Positions 48,111 through 56,004 of a DNA stretch of 59,608 nucleotides are shown here, one piece after another. This DNA is from a virus. Location: positions 1 to 59,608 of IMG/VR virus record IMGVR_UViG_3300043602_000092; one strand, given 5' to 3'. The translations under genes were made by a program, and so were the position numbers. How positions within the stretch are numbered: the stretch's first letter is position 1; each line of letters starts with the position of its first letter. Under the pieces are notes generated by a model. It saw nothing but the letters and a program-made list of their open reading frames with translations. It did not search any database and was not told the DNA's origin.

Positions 48111-48788
48111 ATGACTGAGCAATTATTTCTGAATTTTGCGGTGGATCAGAAACGGGCCACTACCGTGCAACGGATCGAACTCGATCTGGCGAAGCCGTTC
48201 ATCCAGAAGCACCACTACTCACGCAACTGCCCGACCGGACAGAACTGGTTCTTTGGCCTGTTCATCGGCACCGAGCTTTATGCCGTCGCGGCCTATGGCA
48301 TCGGGGCGAACATGGACGGCGGGGCCTCACTCGCGCGGATGACGGGCCTTCCTGTCACGCGGCAGAACCACTGCACGCTCAAGCGCCTATGCCGAAAGGG
48401 CGACAAGGGCCGTTCAATCATTCCGCTGTCGGGCTTTCTCGCGAGGTGCCACCGGATGCTCAAGCGGGAGAACGCGGTGCGCTTCGTGGTGTCGTATGCC
48501 GACCCGTCTGAGAACGGCCAGGTCGTTCCAGCACGACGCACGACTGAGTGGCAGTGCGGCGGCATCTATGCGGCGAGCAATTTCAAGTATTTAGGCAAGG
48601 TGCCTGCCGAGCGTCACTTCAAGGACGAGGCGGGCGGGTTCGTACACCGCCGCGTTCCCTATCGCCTGATGAAGCGGCGGATCGCGGCAGGCGATGCGTG
48701 GACCATGCCTCTGGCGCAGCGCGAGATGGGCCTGACGCCTTGGGTGATGATGCCAAAGGAGCGGTGGTTCCTTGACCTTGGAACCTGA
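48111..48788 (+). CDS. Mom-like DNA-modification protein 1, 225 aa
   Basis: The GNAT-derived Mom family order is visible: HHYSRNCPTGQNWFFGLFIG, LARMTG, RFVVSYADPSENGQ, then WQCGGIYAASNFKYLGK, close to Mu Mom's (S-F/Y-AD ... G-x-I-Y-x-A-x-N-W/F). Mu Mom converts adenine in DNA to a carbamoylmethyl form that blocks restriction. The C-terminus is basic and aromatic. GTG 48102 is an alternative start. It stands apart from the second Mom-like gene at 57107. Confidence 0.75.
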   Translation: MTEQLFLNFAVDQKRATTVQRIELDLAKPFIQKHHYSRNCPTGQNWFFGLFIGTELYAVAAYGIGANMDGGASLARMTGLPVTRQNHCTLKRLCRKGDKGRSIIPLSGFLARCHRMLKRENAVRFVVSYADPSENGQVVPARRTTEWQCGGIYAASNFKYLGKVPAERHFKDEAGGFVHRRVPYRLMKRRIAAGDAWTMPLAQREMGLTPWVMMPKERWFLDLGT

Positions 48789-49326
48789 GGATCAACCGAT
48801 TGTGGGTGGGGATCGGTGGGGATGCTACATCTGGGGCAAGCGAATAGGTCAGGATGTGCCCGCTATTTTTTCTGAGCGGGGTCAGGTCTTTCCATCTTGC
48901 CAAAGCACGCGAGTCGGATCAGGGTTGAAAAAGGAAAGGGCCACCGGATCGCAAGTCCGATGGCCCTTCAATCCGAAACCTTGATGCGCAAGGCGTTGGA
49001 CCTTTGATGCAAACCTATATCGGATCGCATCTTAGTCAATCCTTTCCAGCCCATCAAGGTTCCGGTTTCTCGCGGGACTGAGGGTTTTCCCTGTCCGGAC
49101 GCGCGTCCCCAACATCCGGACAAGAGGCGGTGCGCACCGCGCTCTAGTTCCCCTCCACGTCAAGTTCTGCCAACCGGCCTGCTCGCCGGATCGCGGACGC
49201 CTGCCCGAATTGGGATGGCGATTGAACGGGGTAAGGGGGACTAGAGCCTGCTTCGGTTCATGGGGAAGATATTAAGAAAGAGAACCACTTAACAGTCTCT
49301 CAGTAGGAGAGAGGGAACCCCGAAAA
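48789..49326. other. Structured non-coding region before the primase
   Basis: The first 200 bases could hold a 65-70 codon frame from the previous gene's end (to 48984), but it runs through a strong hairpin and is doubtful. From 48985 on no gene is seen. There are stems at 49093-49121 (GTCCGGA/TCCGGAC), a 14-bp palindrome GCGGTGCGCACCGC (49127-49140), a 12-of-13 long-range pair (49142-49154 with 49234-49246), and an AT-rich stretch near 49268-49290. Replication origin or structured RNA are both open. Confidence 0.5.
48936..48968 (-). terminator. Intrinsic terminator, better in the leftward sense
   Basis: AAGGGCCA/TGGCCCTT (8 bp) with an inner CGGA/TCCG makes a long stem. On the leftward strand it is followed by TTTCCTTTTT; on the rightward strand there is no U-tract. 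No leftward gene is known upstream, which points to an unannotated leftward RNA. Confidence 0.55.
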
Positions 49327-50280
49327 ATGAAAACACCGACCATCGAGGCATCGCATAAGCGGTGGCGGGAAATCCTCCCGGCCTTGGGGGTGGCGTCGGT
49401 GATCCTGAATGGCAAACACCAACCCTGCCCCGCCTGCGGTGGCGTTGATCGGTTCCGCTTCACCGATGTCAGGGGCGACGGGGATTATTTCTGCAGCGGA
49501 TGCGGTGCGGGCAAGGGATTGAAGCTCCTGCAACTGGTCAGAGGCTGGGACTTCGCCAAGGCGGCGAGCGAAGTGGACCGCATCATCGGAAATCTTCCTG
49601 AACCGAAAGCGGTTGCCGCGAGGAAGGTCGCGAGTGTGGCGGAATTGAACGCCCTCTGGCTTGAGGCAAGTCCCGTCAACGACGACGATCCGGTGGGCCT
49701 GTATCTGCGCAATCGCGGTCTTAGTCTGCATCGGTCCCTGAAATATCATCCTCGCCTGCTGCATTATCCGACCAGGACCCACCATGCTGGAATGCTGGCG
49801 CGATTGATCGACGCGAATGGCAAACCGAAGCAACTCCACCGCACCTATCTCACCGAAGATGGCCGCAAGGCCAACGTCACGCCGGTTCGCATGTTCATGC
49901 CGGGTGATCTGCCGATGGGTGGCGCGATCCGCTTCGGTGCGGCGGCGGGATACATGGGGATTGCCGAGGGCATCGAAACCGCACTGTCGGTGACGCACCT
50001 GTTCAAGAAGCCCTGCTGGGCGACGACATCCGCCGGGATGCTTGAGGCATGGGTGCCGCCGCCAGAGGCGATGGTCATCACGATCTTTGCCGATGCCGAC
50101 AAGTCCTACACGGGGCAGGCGTCGGCCTTCAAACTTGCAAAGCGATTGGTGTTCGAAGCGCAGCGCGATGGCATCGCGCGAACGGTGGACGTGCGCCTGC
50201 CGCCGTTGGGTCAGGATTGGAACGATGTGCATTGCGAGCGCGAGGACGACTTGAGAAAGGCAAGGGACAATGCGGTTTGA
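49327..50280 (+). CDS. DNA primase with zinc finger and Toprim, 317 aa
   Basis: The N-terminal zinc finger has Cys34, Cys37, Cys56 and Cys59 (CPACGGVDRFRF, then YFCSGCGAG). The Toprim core shows GIAEGIE (Glu214, Glu217) and FADAD (Asp256, Asp258), the metal sites for primer synthesis. No helicase domain is fused; the separate helicase follows at 50759. The layout matches P4-alpha-type primases of phages. GGAGAGAGGGA lies before the ATG, next to the structured region. Confidence 0.88.
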   Translation: MKTPTIEASHKRWREILPALGVASVILNGKHQPCPACGGVDRFRFTDVRGDGDYFCSGCGAGKGLKLLQLVRGWDFAKAASEVDRIIGNLPEPKAVAARKVASVAELNALWLEASPVNDDDPVGLYLRNRGLSLHRSLKYHPRLLHYPTRTHHAGMLARLIDANGKPKQLHRTYLTEDGRKANVTPVRMFMPGDLPMGGAIRFGAAAGYMGIAEGIETALSVTHLFKKPCWATTSAGMLEAWVPPPEAMVITIFADADKSYTGQASAFKLAKRLVFEAQRDGIARTVDVRLPPLGQDWNDVHCEREDDLRKARDNAV

Positions 50281-50542
50281 AGCAAAGCAAACGCCGCTGC
50301 CGGATTATCGGACATGGGGAGCGTCGAGCGGCGGCTATCACTTCGTCATCGGCTACGACGACGAGGACCATGATGATCCTGAGTGGACCGGATACATCGC
50401 GAGTTGGAAAAGCGAAGCGGAAGTCATGATGCCGTTCAACACGGCACCTGCGCACATCATCGAAGGCGGGCCTTTCAAGCGGTTCATTGATGCGGAGCGG
50501 GCCTGCGAGCAGATGTTGAAAAAATTGAAGGCGAAGCACTGA
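50270..50542 (+). CDS. Hypothetical protein, 90 aa
   Basis: This is a small mixed protein with an acidic beta half (FVIGYDDEDHDDPEW) and a C-terminal helix ending LKKLKAKH. It starts inside the primase 3' end in another frame. It is part of the replication block. I do not recognise it. Confidence 0.65.
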   Translation: MRFEAKQTPLPDYRTWGASSGGYHFVIGYDDEDHDDPEWTGYIASWKSEAEVMMPFNTAPAHIIEGGPFKRFIDAERACEQMLKKLKAKH

Positions 50543-50553
50543 AAGGAAAGGCA

Positions 50554-50778
50554 ATGCCCAGATCGGAATATGACCAATACATGGACAGTCTTGCGGCGGC
50601 GATCAGTGAGACAGTGGATGGCGCGCGGGTGATGGACGTGGCGATGGCCTGCGTGATGGTGGCGGCACACGCGCTGAATGGCCTTGACGAAGGGCCGGGT
50701 CGCGACGCGGCGGTGAAGTTGGCCCACGAAATCATCGACAGAGTGTCAGGAGGCGACAATGCGATCACTACGCACTGA
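50554..50778 (+). CDS. Hypothetical helical protein, 74 aa
   Basis: Two or three helices fill the protein (LAAAISETVDGARVMDVAMA, then KLAHEIIDRVSGG). AAAGGAAAGGC precedes the ATG. It overlaps the helicase start by 20 bases. There is no known family. Confidence 0.6.
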   Translation: MPRSEYDQYMDSLAAAISETVDGARVMDVAMACVMVAAHALNGLDEGPGRDAAVKLAHEIIDRVSGGDNAITTH

Positions 50779-52264
50779 TCAGACGGATGCACTTGAGGCC
50801 CTGCGCAGCGCAGTGGGGAACGGCGAGCGGCGGATATGTATGCAGGCACCGACCGGGTTCGGAAAGACGGTGCTGGCGTCGGCCATCGTGAACAATGCGC
50901 GTGAGCGCCGGAAAAAGGTTCTGTACACGGTGCCAACGATTGGCCTCGTCGATCAGACCGTCGAGATGTTCTACAGCCAGAAAATTTACGACATCGGTGT
51001 CATTCAGGCGAACCACAACATGACCGATTGGTCGCAGCCGGTGCAGATTGCATCGGTGCAGACATTGTCGAAGCGCGAGACGATGCCGGATGCGGACCTG
51101 GTGATGGTGGACGAATGCCACAAGTGGTTCTCGTTCTATGAACGCTGGATGTCGAAAGACAAAATGCCTGAGTGGGGCGACATTCCCTTTATCGGATTAT
51201 CGGCCACGCCTTGGACCAAGGGGTTGGGATCGTGGTTCACGCACTTTCATCGCGCCTCGACCACGCAGCAGATGATTGATGACGGGCACCTGTCGCGCTT
51301 CAGGGTCTATGCGCCGACGCATCCTGATCTGTCCGAGGTCAAGACCTTGGCGGGCGACTACCATGAGGGGCAACTGTCCAAGGCGATGCAGCAGGGATCG
51401 CTGGTTGCCGATGCGGTCGAGACATGGCAGCGGCTATGGGGCAAGGACAAGACCCTTTGCTATGCGGTGGACCGCGCCCACGCCAAGCATCTGCAGCAAC
51501 AATTCGAGGCGGCGGGTGTGCCATGCGGCTATCAGGACGCCTTCACCAAGGACAACGAACGCGCGGCGCTCAAGCGCGACTTCCATAGCGGGGCGATCAA
51601 GGTGGTGTGCAATGTAGGCACGCTGACCGTGGGGATTGATTGGGATGTGCGCTGCATCAGTATGTGCAGGCCGACAAAGTCCGACATGCTATTCGTCCAG
51701 ATCGTCGGTCGCGGCCTGAGGACGGCGGATGGCAAAGACGAGTGCCTGATCCTCGATCATTCCGACAACCACACGCGGCTGGGCTTCGTCACCGACATCG
51801 ACGCCAGCTATACCGGGTTGCATGTAGGCAGGACGCCCGACCACTCCAACCGTGGGACGGCGATCAGGCTTCCCAAGGAATGCCCGAAGTGCGCCTATCT
51901 CAAACCGCCCAAGTTGGCCCTTTGCCCTGCGTGCGGCTTCAAGGCCGAGGTGCAGAGCAGCGTGAAGCCAGATGCCGGGGAACTGCGTGAACTGCATCCC
52001 AAGCCGAAGGTGGACAAGAAAAAGTTCGCCGGGGCACCGACCACGCAAGAGGAAAAGACGATCTTCTTTGCGGAACTCAAGGGCTATGCCCACGCGCGCG
52101 GATACAAGGACGGCTGGGCCGCGAACCAGTATCGCGAGTGCGTCGGGACGTGGCCTGCGCATGACATGAAGCATGTTCGCCCGGTTTATCCGGGTGCCAG
52201 CACCATGAGTTGGATCAAGTCGCGCCTGATCGCCTATGCCAAGAGCAGGGAAGTTCGGGTGTGA
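50759..52264 (+). CDS. DEAD/DEAH-box SF2 helicase with zinc finger, 501 aa
   Basis: SF2 motifs are complete: APTGFGKT at 30-37, VDECH at 117-121, SAT at 148-150, and QIVGRGLR at 314-321. A zinc finger (Cys375, Cys378, Cys389, Cys392) and a C-terminal helical tail follow. Such phage helicases open DNA at replication forks, with the separate primase upstream. It overlaps the following gene as GTGA. Confidence 0.92.
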   Translation: MRSLRTDQTDALEALRSAVGNGERRICMQAPTGFGKTVLASAIVNNARERRKKVLYTVPTIGLVDQTVEMFYSQKIYDIGVIQANHNMTDWSQPVQIASVQTLSKRETMPDADLVMVDECHKWFSFYERWMSKDKMPEWGDIPFIGLSATPWTKGLGSWFTHFHRASTTQQMIDDGHLSRFRVYAPTHPDLSEVKTLAGDYHEGQLSKAMQQGSLVADAVETWQRLWGKDKTLCYAVDRAHAKHLQQQFEAAGVPCGYQDAFTKDNERAALKRDFHSGAIKVVCNVGTLTVGIDWDVRCISMCRPTKSDMLFVQIVGRGLRTADGKDECLILDHSDNHTRLGFVTDIDASYTGLHVGRTPDHSNRGTAIRLPKECPKCAYLKPPKLALCPACGFKAEVQSSVKPDAGELRELHPKPKVDKKKFAGAPTTQEEKTIFFAELKGYAHARGYKDGWAANQYRECVGTWPAHDMKHVRPVYPGASTMSWIKSRLIAYAKSREVRV

Positions 52265-52422
52265 CCTATATCGACAACACGGAACTGGAAGTTCGCGCGC
52301 GTCGGATTGCTGCAATCAAGATGGGCCTTATCAAAGACCCAGAAGGGAAAAAGCTGCCTGACGACCTGTGGCGGCAGTGCTTGGCCGATGCGATGGCAGA
52401 GGCACGCCGTGAACGTCCTTGA
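52261..52422 (+). CDS. Hypothetical protein, 53 aa
   Basis: This is a helical small protein (ELEVRARRIAAIKMGL, then LPDDLWRQCLADAMAEARRE) with GTG start coupled to the helicase stop. Its 3' end overlaps the methyltransferase start. No family is recognised. Confidence 0.55.
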   Translation: MTYIDNTELEVRARRIAAIKMGLIKDPEGKKLPDDLWRQCLADAMAEARRERP

Positions 52423-53179
52423 CCTATTCTCAGGCATCGGTGGTTTTTCCCTTGGCCTTGAACGGGCAGGGATGCGAACAATCGCATTCTGTGAGAATGA
52501 TCCGCGCGCCAGATCGGTGCTGACCAAGCGATGGCCTGATGTCCCAATCCACGATGATGTCACCACCCTCGACGCCACCGGGATCGACGCCCAAGTCATC
52601 TGCGGTGGTTTCCCTTGCCAAGATGTTAGCATTGCAGGAGCAGTCAGCATCGAAGGCGGAAGCACCGGCCTTTCCGGCGAACGTAGTGGCCTCTGGCGGG
52701 AATATCTTAGAACCATTCGCGTGGTACGACCGCAGTTCGCAATCGTGGAGAACGTGGCAGCGTTGCTTCATCGAGGGGTGGGCGACCTTCTCAGGGGATT
52801 GGCCGAGAACGGCTATGATGCGGAGTGGCATTGCATACGGGCCTCCGACCTGGGTGCTGCGCACGAACGGGACCGCATCTGGATTATTGCCTACCCTGTC
52901 GGCTCGCGAAGGGAAGGACTGGTCTCGCGCGCGGATTTTATCGGGGCTGGACCGTGGGGATGGCGTGGCGAAGAAGATATGCGCGCAGTCTGCGACTATC
53001 CATTCGAGCGAGGTGATCGTTGGCCTCAACCCCTGCTTCGGAGAGTGGATGATGGACTATCCGGTCGGGTGGACCGACTGCATCTGATCGGGAACGCAAT
53101 CGTGCCCAAGATCGCGGAGATAATCGGGCACGCAATCATGAGGGCAGGCAATGGCGGAAATCAGACGGTTGGAGTGTGA
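52409..53179 (+). CDS. DNA C5-cytosine methyltransferase, compact, 256 aa
   Basis: Motifs are in order: LDLFSGIGGFSLGLERAG (4-21), GGFPCQDVSIAG with catalytic Cys70, VENV (113-116), HERDRIW (152-158) and GNAIVPK (229-235). The region between motifs VIII and IX-X is short, so the target-recognition part is minimal. The product would be m5C in an unknown sequence. It starts at GTG 52409. A second long frame (52539-53087) runs through the same DNA. Confidence 0.9.
   Translation: MNVLDLFSGIGGFSLGLERAGMRTIAFCENDPRARSVLTKRWPDVPIHDDVTTLDATGIDAQVICGGFPCQDVSIAGAVSIEGGSTGLSGERSGLWREYLRTIRVVRPQFAIVENVAALLHRGVGDLLRGLAENGYDAEWHCIRASDLGAAHERDRIWIIAYPVGSRREGLVSRADFIGAGPWGWRGEEDMRAVCDYPFERGDRWPQPLLRRVDDGLSGRVDRLHLIGNAIVPKIAEIIGHAIMRAGNGGNQTVGV
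52539..53087 (+). CDS. Second reading frame inside the methyltransferase gene, 182 aa (uncertain)
   Basis: The +1 frame stays open for 182 codons and its product has a protein-like, Trp-rich order: SWRTWQRCFIEGWATFSGDW, then AMMRSGIAYGPP, GLLPTL and LNPCFGEWMMDYPVGWTD. From memory this resembles proteins deposited near phage methyltransferases, but the same order could be a shadow of conserved methyltransferase codons. No clear ribosome site was seen. Confidence 0.35.
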   Translation: MSQSTMMSPPSTPPGSTPKSSAVVSLAKMLALQEQSASKAEAPAFPANVVASGGNILEPFAWYDRSSQSWRTWQRCFIEGWATFSGDWPRTAMMRSGIAYGPPTWVLRTNGTASGLLPTLSAREGKDWSRARILSGLDRGDGVAKKICAQSATIHSSEVIVGLNPCFGEWMMDYPVGWTDCI

Positions 53180-53411
53180 CGCGCCGGTCCATTGGCCCGA
53201 GGCCCTCGTCAAACTGATCGACGCGCTGCACGATTTCATTCAGGCCGACACCGAGGTCGCCAACGACCTGTTGCGGGATGGCAGCATCACCCGCGAGCAG
53301 TATGAGTTCGGCATGAGGGATGTTCGGGCACTTGAGGTGGTGGCGAAGGCATTGGAACTGCACGGCCCCGACCCCAGCCTGCACGGACTATTGTTGGACA
53401 AAAGGAAATGA
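53151..53411 (+). CDS. Hypothetical protein, 86 aa
   Basis: This is an acidic helical protein (ALVKLIDALHDFIQADTEVA, then YEFGMRDVRALEVVAKALEL). It begins inside the methyltransferase 3' end in another frame. GGCAGGCA is a weak ribosome site. It belongs to a row of small unknowns. Confidence 0.6.
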   Translation: MAEIRRLECDAPVHWPEALVKLIDALHDFIQADTEVANDLLRDGSITREQYEFGMRDVRALEVVAKALELHGPDPSLHGLLLDKRK

Positions 53412-53441
53412 TAAGGTAATGATAAGGCATCGGAGCAAGCG
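53412..53441 (+). promoter_or_regulatory. Tandem ATGATAAGG boxes
   Basis: Two ATGATAAGG-like boxes (53408-53428 region) precede the 53442 gene, followed by GGAGCAAG. They resemble half of the operator family without the CCTT arm. Confidence 0.35.
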
Positions 53442-53747
53442 ATGGAGTGGGATGTGAGTGAGATTGTAACGGCACGGCGGCTATTGGCCGAGGCGCAGTT
53501 GAAGCGGGCCGAAGCGATGGCCTTGCAGCGTGAGGCGGACGCACTGACCAAGCAGGCCGTGCGCCTGATGGTTCGCAAGTCGCCCACTCGCAAGGCGGTG
53601 CGCGTCAAGGTTCCAATCACCGACGATATGCGGGCGGAAATCATGCGGCTGTCGAAGGACAAGCGCCTGACCATGCACGACATCGGGATCAAGGTCGGCC
53701 TCAGGAATGGTGGCCGTGTGTCCGAGGTCTTGGACGGCCAGCGATGA
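53442..53747 (+). CDS. HTH-containing protein, 101 aa
   Basis: The C-terminal 45 residues form an HTH: ITDDMRAEIMRLSKDKRLTM, HDIGIKVGLRNGGRVSEVL, a pattern common in small phage regulators. The N-terminal half is a charged helix. GGAGCAAG precedes the ATG. It is coupled to the next gene by ATGA. Confidence 0.65.
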   Translation: MEWDVSEIVTARRLLAEAQLKRAEAMALQREADALTKQAVRLMVRKSPTRKAVRVKVPITDDMRAEIMRLSKDKRLTMHDIGIKVGLRNGGRVSEVLDGQR

Positions 53748-54034
53748 GCGATGACGCTGCATACAACGTTGCATATGATCACGGTTTCCGCGCTGGCACT
53801 GCCCGCATCGAGCAACTTGAAGAGAGGATGCGGGGAGCAGACGCACTTATTTTTCTCTGGGAAACCAGAGCGACAAGAGCCGAAGCCCGCGTCGAGCAAC
53901 TGGAAGCGGGGCTGCGAGAGATTGACGAAGCCATTCTTGCCGAGCGCGAGGCTTGCGCCGCCATCGCCGCCAAACGCCCCCATCATAGCGGCATCGAGAT
54001 AGCTGAACTTATCCATAACCAGAGGGACGCATGA
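53744..54034 (+). CDS. Coiled-coil protein, 96 aa
   Basis: Helical with repeated ARVEQLE/ARIEQLE units, expected to form a coiled coil. Start and stop overlap neighbours by four bases. No domain is known. Confidence 0.6.
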   Translation: MSDDAAYNVAYDHGFRAGTARIEQLEERMRGADALIFLWETRATRAEARVEQLEAGLREIDEAILAEREACAAIAAKRPHHSGIEIAELIHNQRDA

Positions 54035-54282
54035 CCGACGCCGACATCCTCAGGGCCAAGGTGGTGGAGTGGATCAGTCAGGGCGACCTGACACCGGAAC
54101 TCGACATTGATCAGGCGGTGGCTGTGCTGATCGGGGCGTTCGAACGATCAAAGGCCCAGATCGCCTCACCTATCCCGGCGGAACAGTGGGCGGAAATATT
54201 CCACAAGGTGATGATGGATCAGGACAATCAGTTGCGCTTCACCTATCTCAAGGGCACCTATCGGGCGAGGACGCTGAATTGA
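54031..54282 (+). CDS. Hypothetical protein, 83 aa
   Basis: Mixed helices with an acidic front half (ILRAKVVEWISQGDLTPELD) and a basic end. It is coupled to both neighbours. Not recognised. Confidence 0.6.
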   Translation: MTDADILRAKVVEWISQGDLTPELDIDQAVAVLIGAFERSKAQIASPIPAEQWAEIFHKVMMDQDNQLRFTYLKGTYRARTLN

Positions 54283-54482
54283 CCGCTATCGAGAAGATCA
54301 TGGAACAGTTGGCGTGGCGTGGCCCATCTGGGAAGGTGCAGGGGCATATCATCATCACCCGCGAACATGCCGAGGAAATCATCGAGATGGTTGCTGCTGG
54401 CGCGGGCCGATATTGGGAAGGCCGCTGGCGCGACGAGGCGAAAGAGAACGACCGCCTGCGTGCAGGGAGATGGGCGAAATGA
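54279..54482 (+). CDS. Hypothetical protein, 67 aa (start uncertain)
   Basis: The frame fits between its neighbours if TTG 54279 (TTGA overlap) or ATG 54300 is used. The product is helical with HIIITREHAEEIIEMVAAGA and a Trp/Arg-rich end. The stop overlaps the next ATG. Confidence 0.5.
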   Translation: MTAIEKIMEQLAWRGPSGKVQGHIIITREHAEEIIEMVAAGAGRYWEGRWRDEAKENDRLRAGRWAK

Positions 54483-54700
54483 TCAAACTGGACGAGCAGA
54501 TTGCGGAATTGAAGCGCGAGTTGGCCCAGCGCGAGAGGGTCTATGCGCGCCTGATCGCGGCAGGAAAGCTCAAGGCATCGGTGGCGCAATATCAGGTCGC
54601 ATGTCTTGAGGCGGCCCTGATCACCGTGGCGCGGGTGAAGTCGCTCGACATCGCCCTCACCGAAATGATCCCCGATGCCAAGCCGAGGCAGATGCAATGA
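54479..54700 (+). CDS. Helical protein, 73 aa
   Basis: Two helices (IAELKRELAQRERVYARLIA and YQVACLEAALITVARVKSLD) may form a hairpin. AGGGAGA precedes the ATG. It is coupled by ATGA on both sides. Unknown. Confidence 0.6.
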   Translation: MIKLDEQIAELKRELAQRERVYARLIAAGKLKASVAQYQVACLEAALITVARVKSLDIALTEMIPDAKPRQMQ

Positions 54701-54891
54701 GTGCGCAGGGCATAAGCTGGTTGATGGACGGGGTGGTCGCAAGCTGGCGCAAGGTCTGGCGCGATGACTGCAAAGCGAAATGCCGCATCGTTCCGTTCGG
54801 CAAGTGGTGCCTGATGCCCTTGGTCGATGGCGATCCCGACAGCAGTCCGTTTGAAATCGCGAACGTCTACACCGAGGACACGTTCCGGTGA
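54697..54891 (+). CDS. Hypothetical protein, 64 aa
   Basis: A Trp/Cys-rich small protein (ASWRKVWRDDCKAKCRIVPF, then GKWCLMPL). The three Cys could bind metal but the spacing is not standard. It is coupled to both neighbours. Confidence 0.55.
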   Translation: MSAQGISWLMDGVVASWRKVWRDDCKAKCRIVPFGKWCLMPLVDGDPDSSPFEIANVYTEDTFR

Positions 54892-55220
54892 GTGAGTGGA
54901 CAATCCATCATGCGCCGCGATACCGCCACCGCACATTCGCTGAAGGCAAGGCCGAGCGGATCAAGGATAGAACGCCGATGAAGCAGATGAGCGAAGAAGG
55001 TCTATCCAGCGTGAACTACGACGCCGAAACCAAGGCGGTGACGTTCGTCTATGACGACGACGCCAGGTTCGACGTGGCCGCGTGCATTGCCTACGCCTTC
55101 GACATCACCGATGGGCAGACCGACCGGGTGACAATCTACCGTGGGGACCAGATGGCGCACCGCTATCGCCTCACCGGAACCGGATCGTGGTCGGATGCGG
55201 TGAGTGGCAATGCGGTATAA
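54888..55220 (+). CDS. Hypothetical protein, 110 aa
   Basis: A basic N-terminus (RYRHRTFAEGKAERIKDRTP) precedes an acidic beta/alpha part (VTFVYDDDARFDVAACIAYA). The GTG start overlaps the upstream stop as GTGA. Family unknown. Confidence 0.6.
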   Translation: MSEWTIHHAPRYRHRTFAEGKAERIKDRTPMKQMSEEGLSSVNYDAETKAVTFVYDDDARFDVAACIAYAFDITDGQTDRVTIYRGDQMAHRYRLTGTGSWSDAVSGNAV

Positions 55221-55281
55221 AGTTCCGGTTCGGTCCCTGCCCCGCTGTTCTGCTTGCTCCAGCACATGGGTCAAACCGAGA

Positions 55282-55312
55282 GGGGTGGCGGTTGTGACGC
55301 GACCGCCACCCC
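55282..55312 (+). terminator. Strong hairpin before the minor-tail-Z-like gene
   Basis: GGGGTGGCGGT and ACCGCCACCCC form a perfect 11-bp stem with a 9-base loop. No U-tract follows; it may end the row of small genes or control the downstream start 17 bases away. Confidence 0.5.
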
Positions 55313-55328
55313 CGCATCGGAGGGCCTG

Positions 55329-55919
55329 ATGTTCAAGATCGAGTTCGATTATGCAGAGGCATCGAAGGTCGCCACATCGCTGGGCACCGCGGTGGATCAG
55401 ATACCCTACGCGATGGCCCTCGCCCTGAACCGCAGCGCAGACGTAACCCGCAACTTCCTGATCAAGCAGACGTGGCCGGGTGCAGTGCAACAAAGGAACA
55501 GTTCGTTCATTGCCGCATCCCTCACCACCAAGGAAGCAAGGGCAACCAAGACCAGCCTATCCGTCGAGATTTACGACAAGCTCGATAGAGGCAATCTGAA
55601 CATGCAGGCGAAAGGCGGAACCCGCACGCCAAAGGGCGGGTCGAGCCTCGCCATCCCTGCTTCCGACATCAAGCGCACGTCCAAGGGCGTGCCCCAACGC
55701 CTGCGTCCCAAGAACCTGAAAGTGGCGTTCAAAAAGAATGGGTTGCTATACGCACGCGACAAGAAGGGCAGGCTCAAGCTCATGTATGCCCTCAAGGCTG
55801 CGACCAAGATACCAAAGCGCGTGCCATTCGAAGCCGACTTCCATGCCTCGATGCAGAGGGAACTACAACGCACCATCCCCTTGGCTATCGCCCACGCAAT
55901 GAAGACCAGACGCAAGTGA
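55329..55919 (+). CDS. Minor tail Z/gp10-like protein, 196 aa
   Basis: The start (FDYAEASKVATSLGTAVDQI, then ALALNRSADVTRNFLIKQTW) matches phage minor-tail-Z/gp10-like tail proteins, which help join or close tails. A basic middle (RTSKGVPQRLRPKNLKVAFK) and ending complete it. Such genes normally stand with head-tail genes; here it lies in the early/middle block. GGAGGGC precedes the ATG. Confidence 0.65.
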   Translation: MFKIEFDYAEASKVATSLGTAVDQIPYAMALALNRSADVTRNFLIKQTWPGAVQQRNSSFIAASLTTKEARATKTSLSVEIYDKLDRGNLNMQAKGGTRTPKGGSSLAIPASDIKRTSKGVPQRLRPKNLKVAFKKNGLLYARDKKGRLKLMYALKAATKIPKRVPFEADFHASMQRELQRTIPLAIAHAMKTRRK

Positions 55920-56004
55920 GGGGGTGGGTCGGATATGGTCAGGATGATGGCAAGGGATAGGCAGCGCGCCTCACCAGTGCGATAGATCGAAGCGAGAGGG
56001 TCGG

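Noticed and set aside
48789-48984. Short protein frame running from the Mom-like 1 stop into the hairpin
   Set aside because: No ribosome site of its own and its codons form the terminator stem.
48985-49326. tRNA or tmRNA in the structured region
   Set aside because: No cloverleaf, anticodon arm or CCA-type end could be traced.
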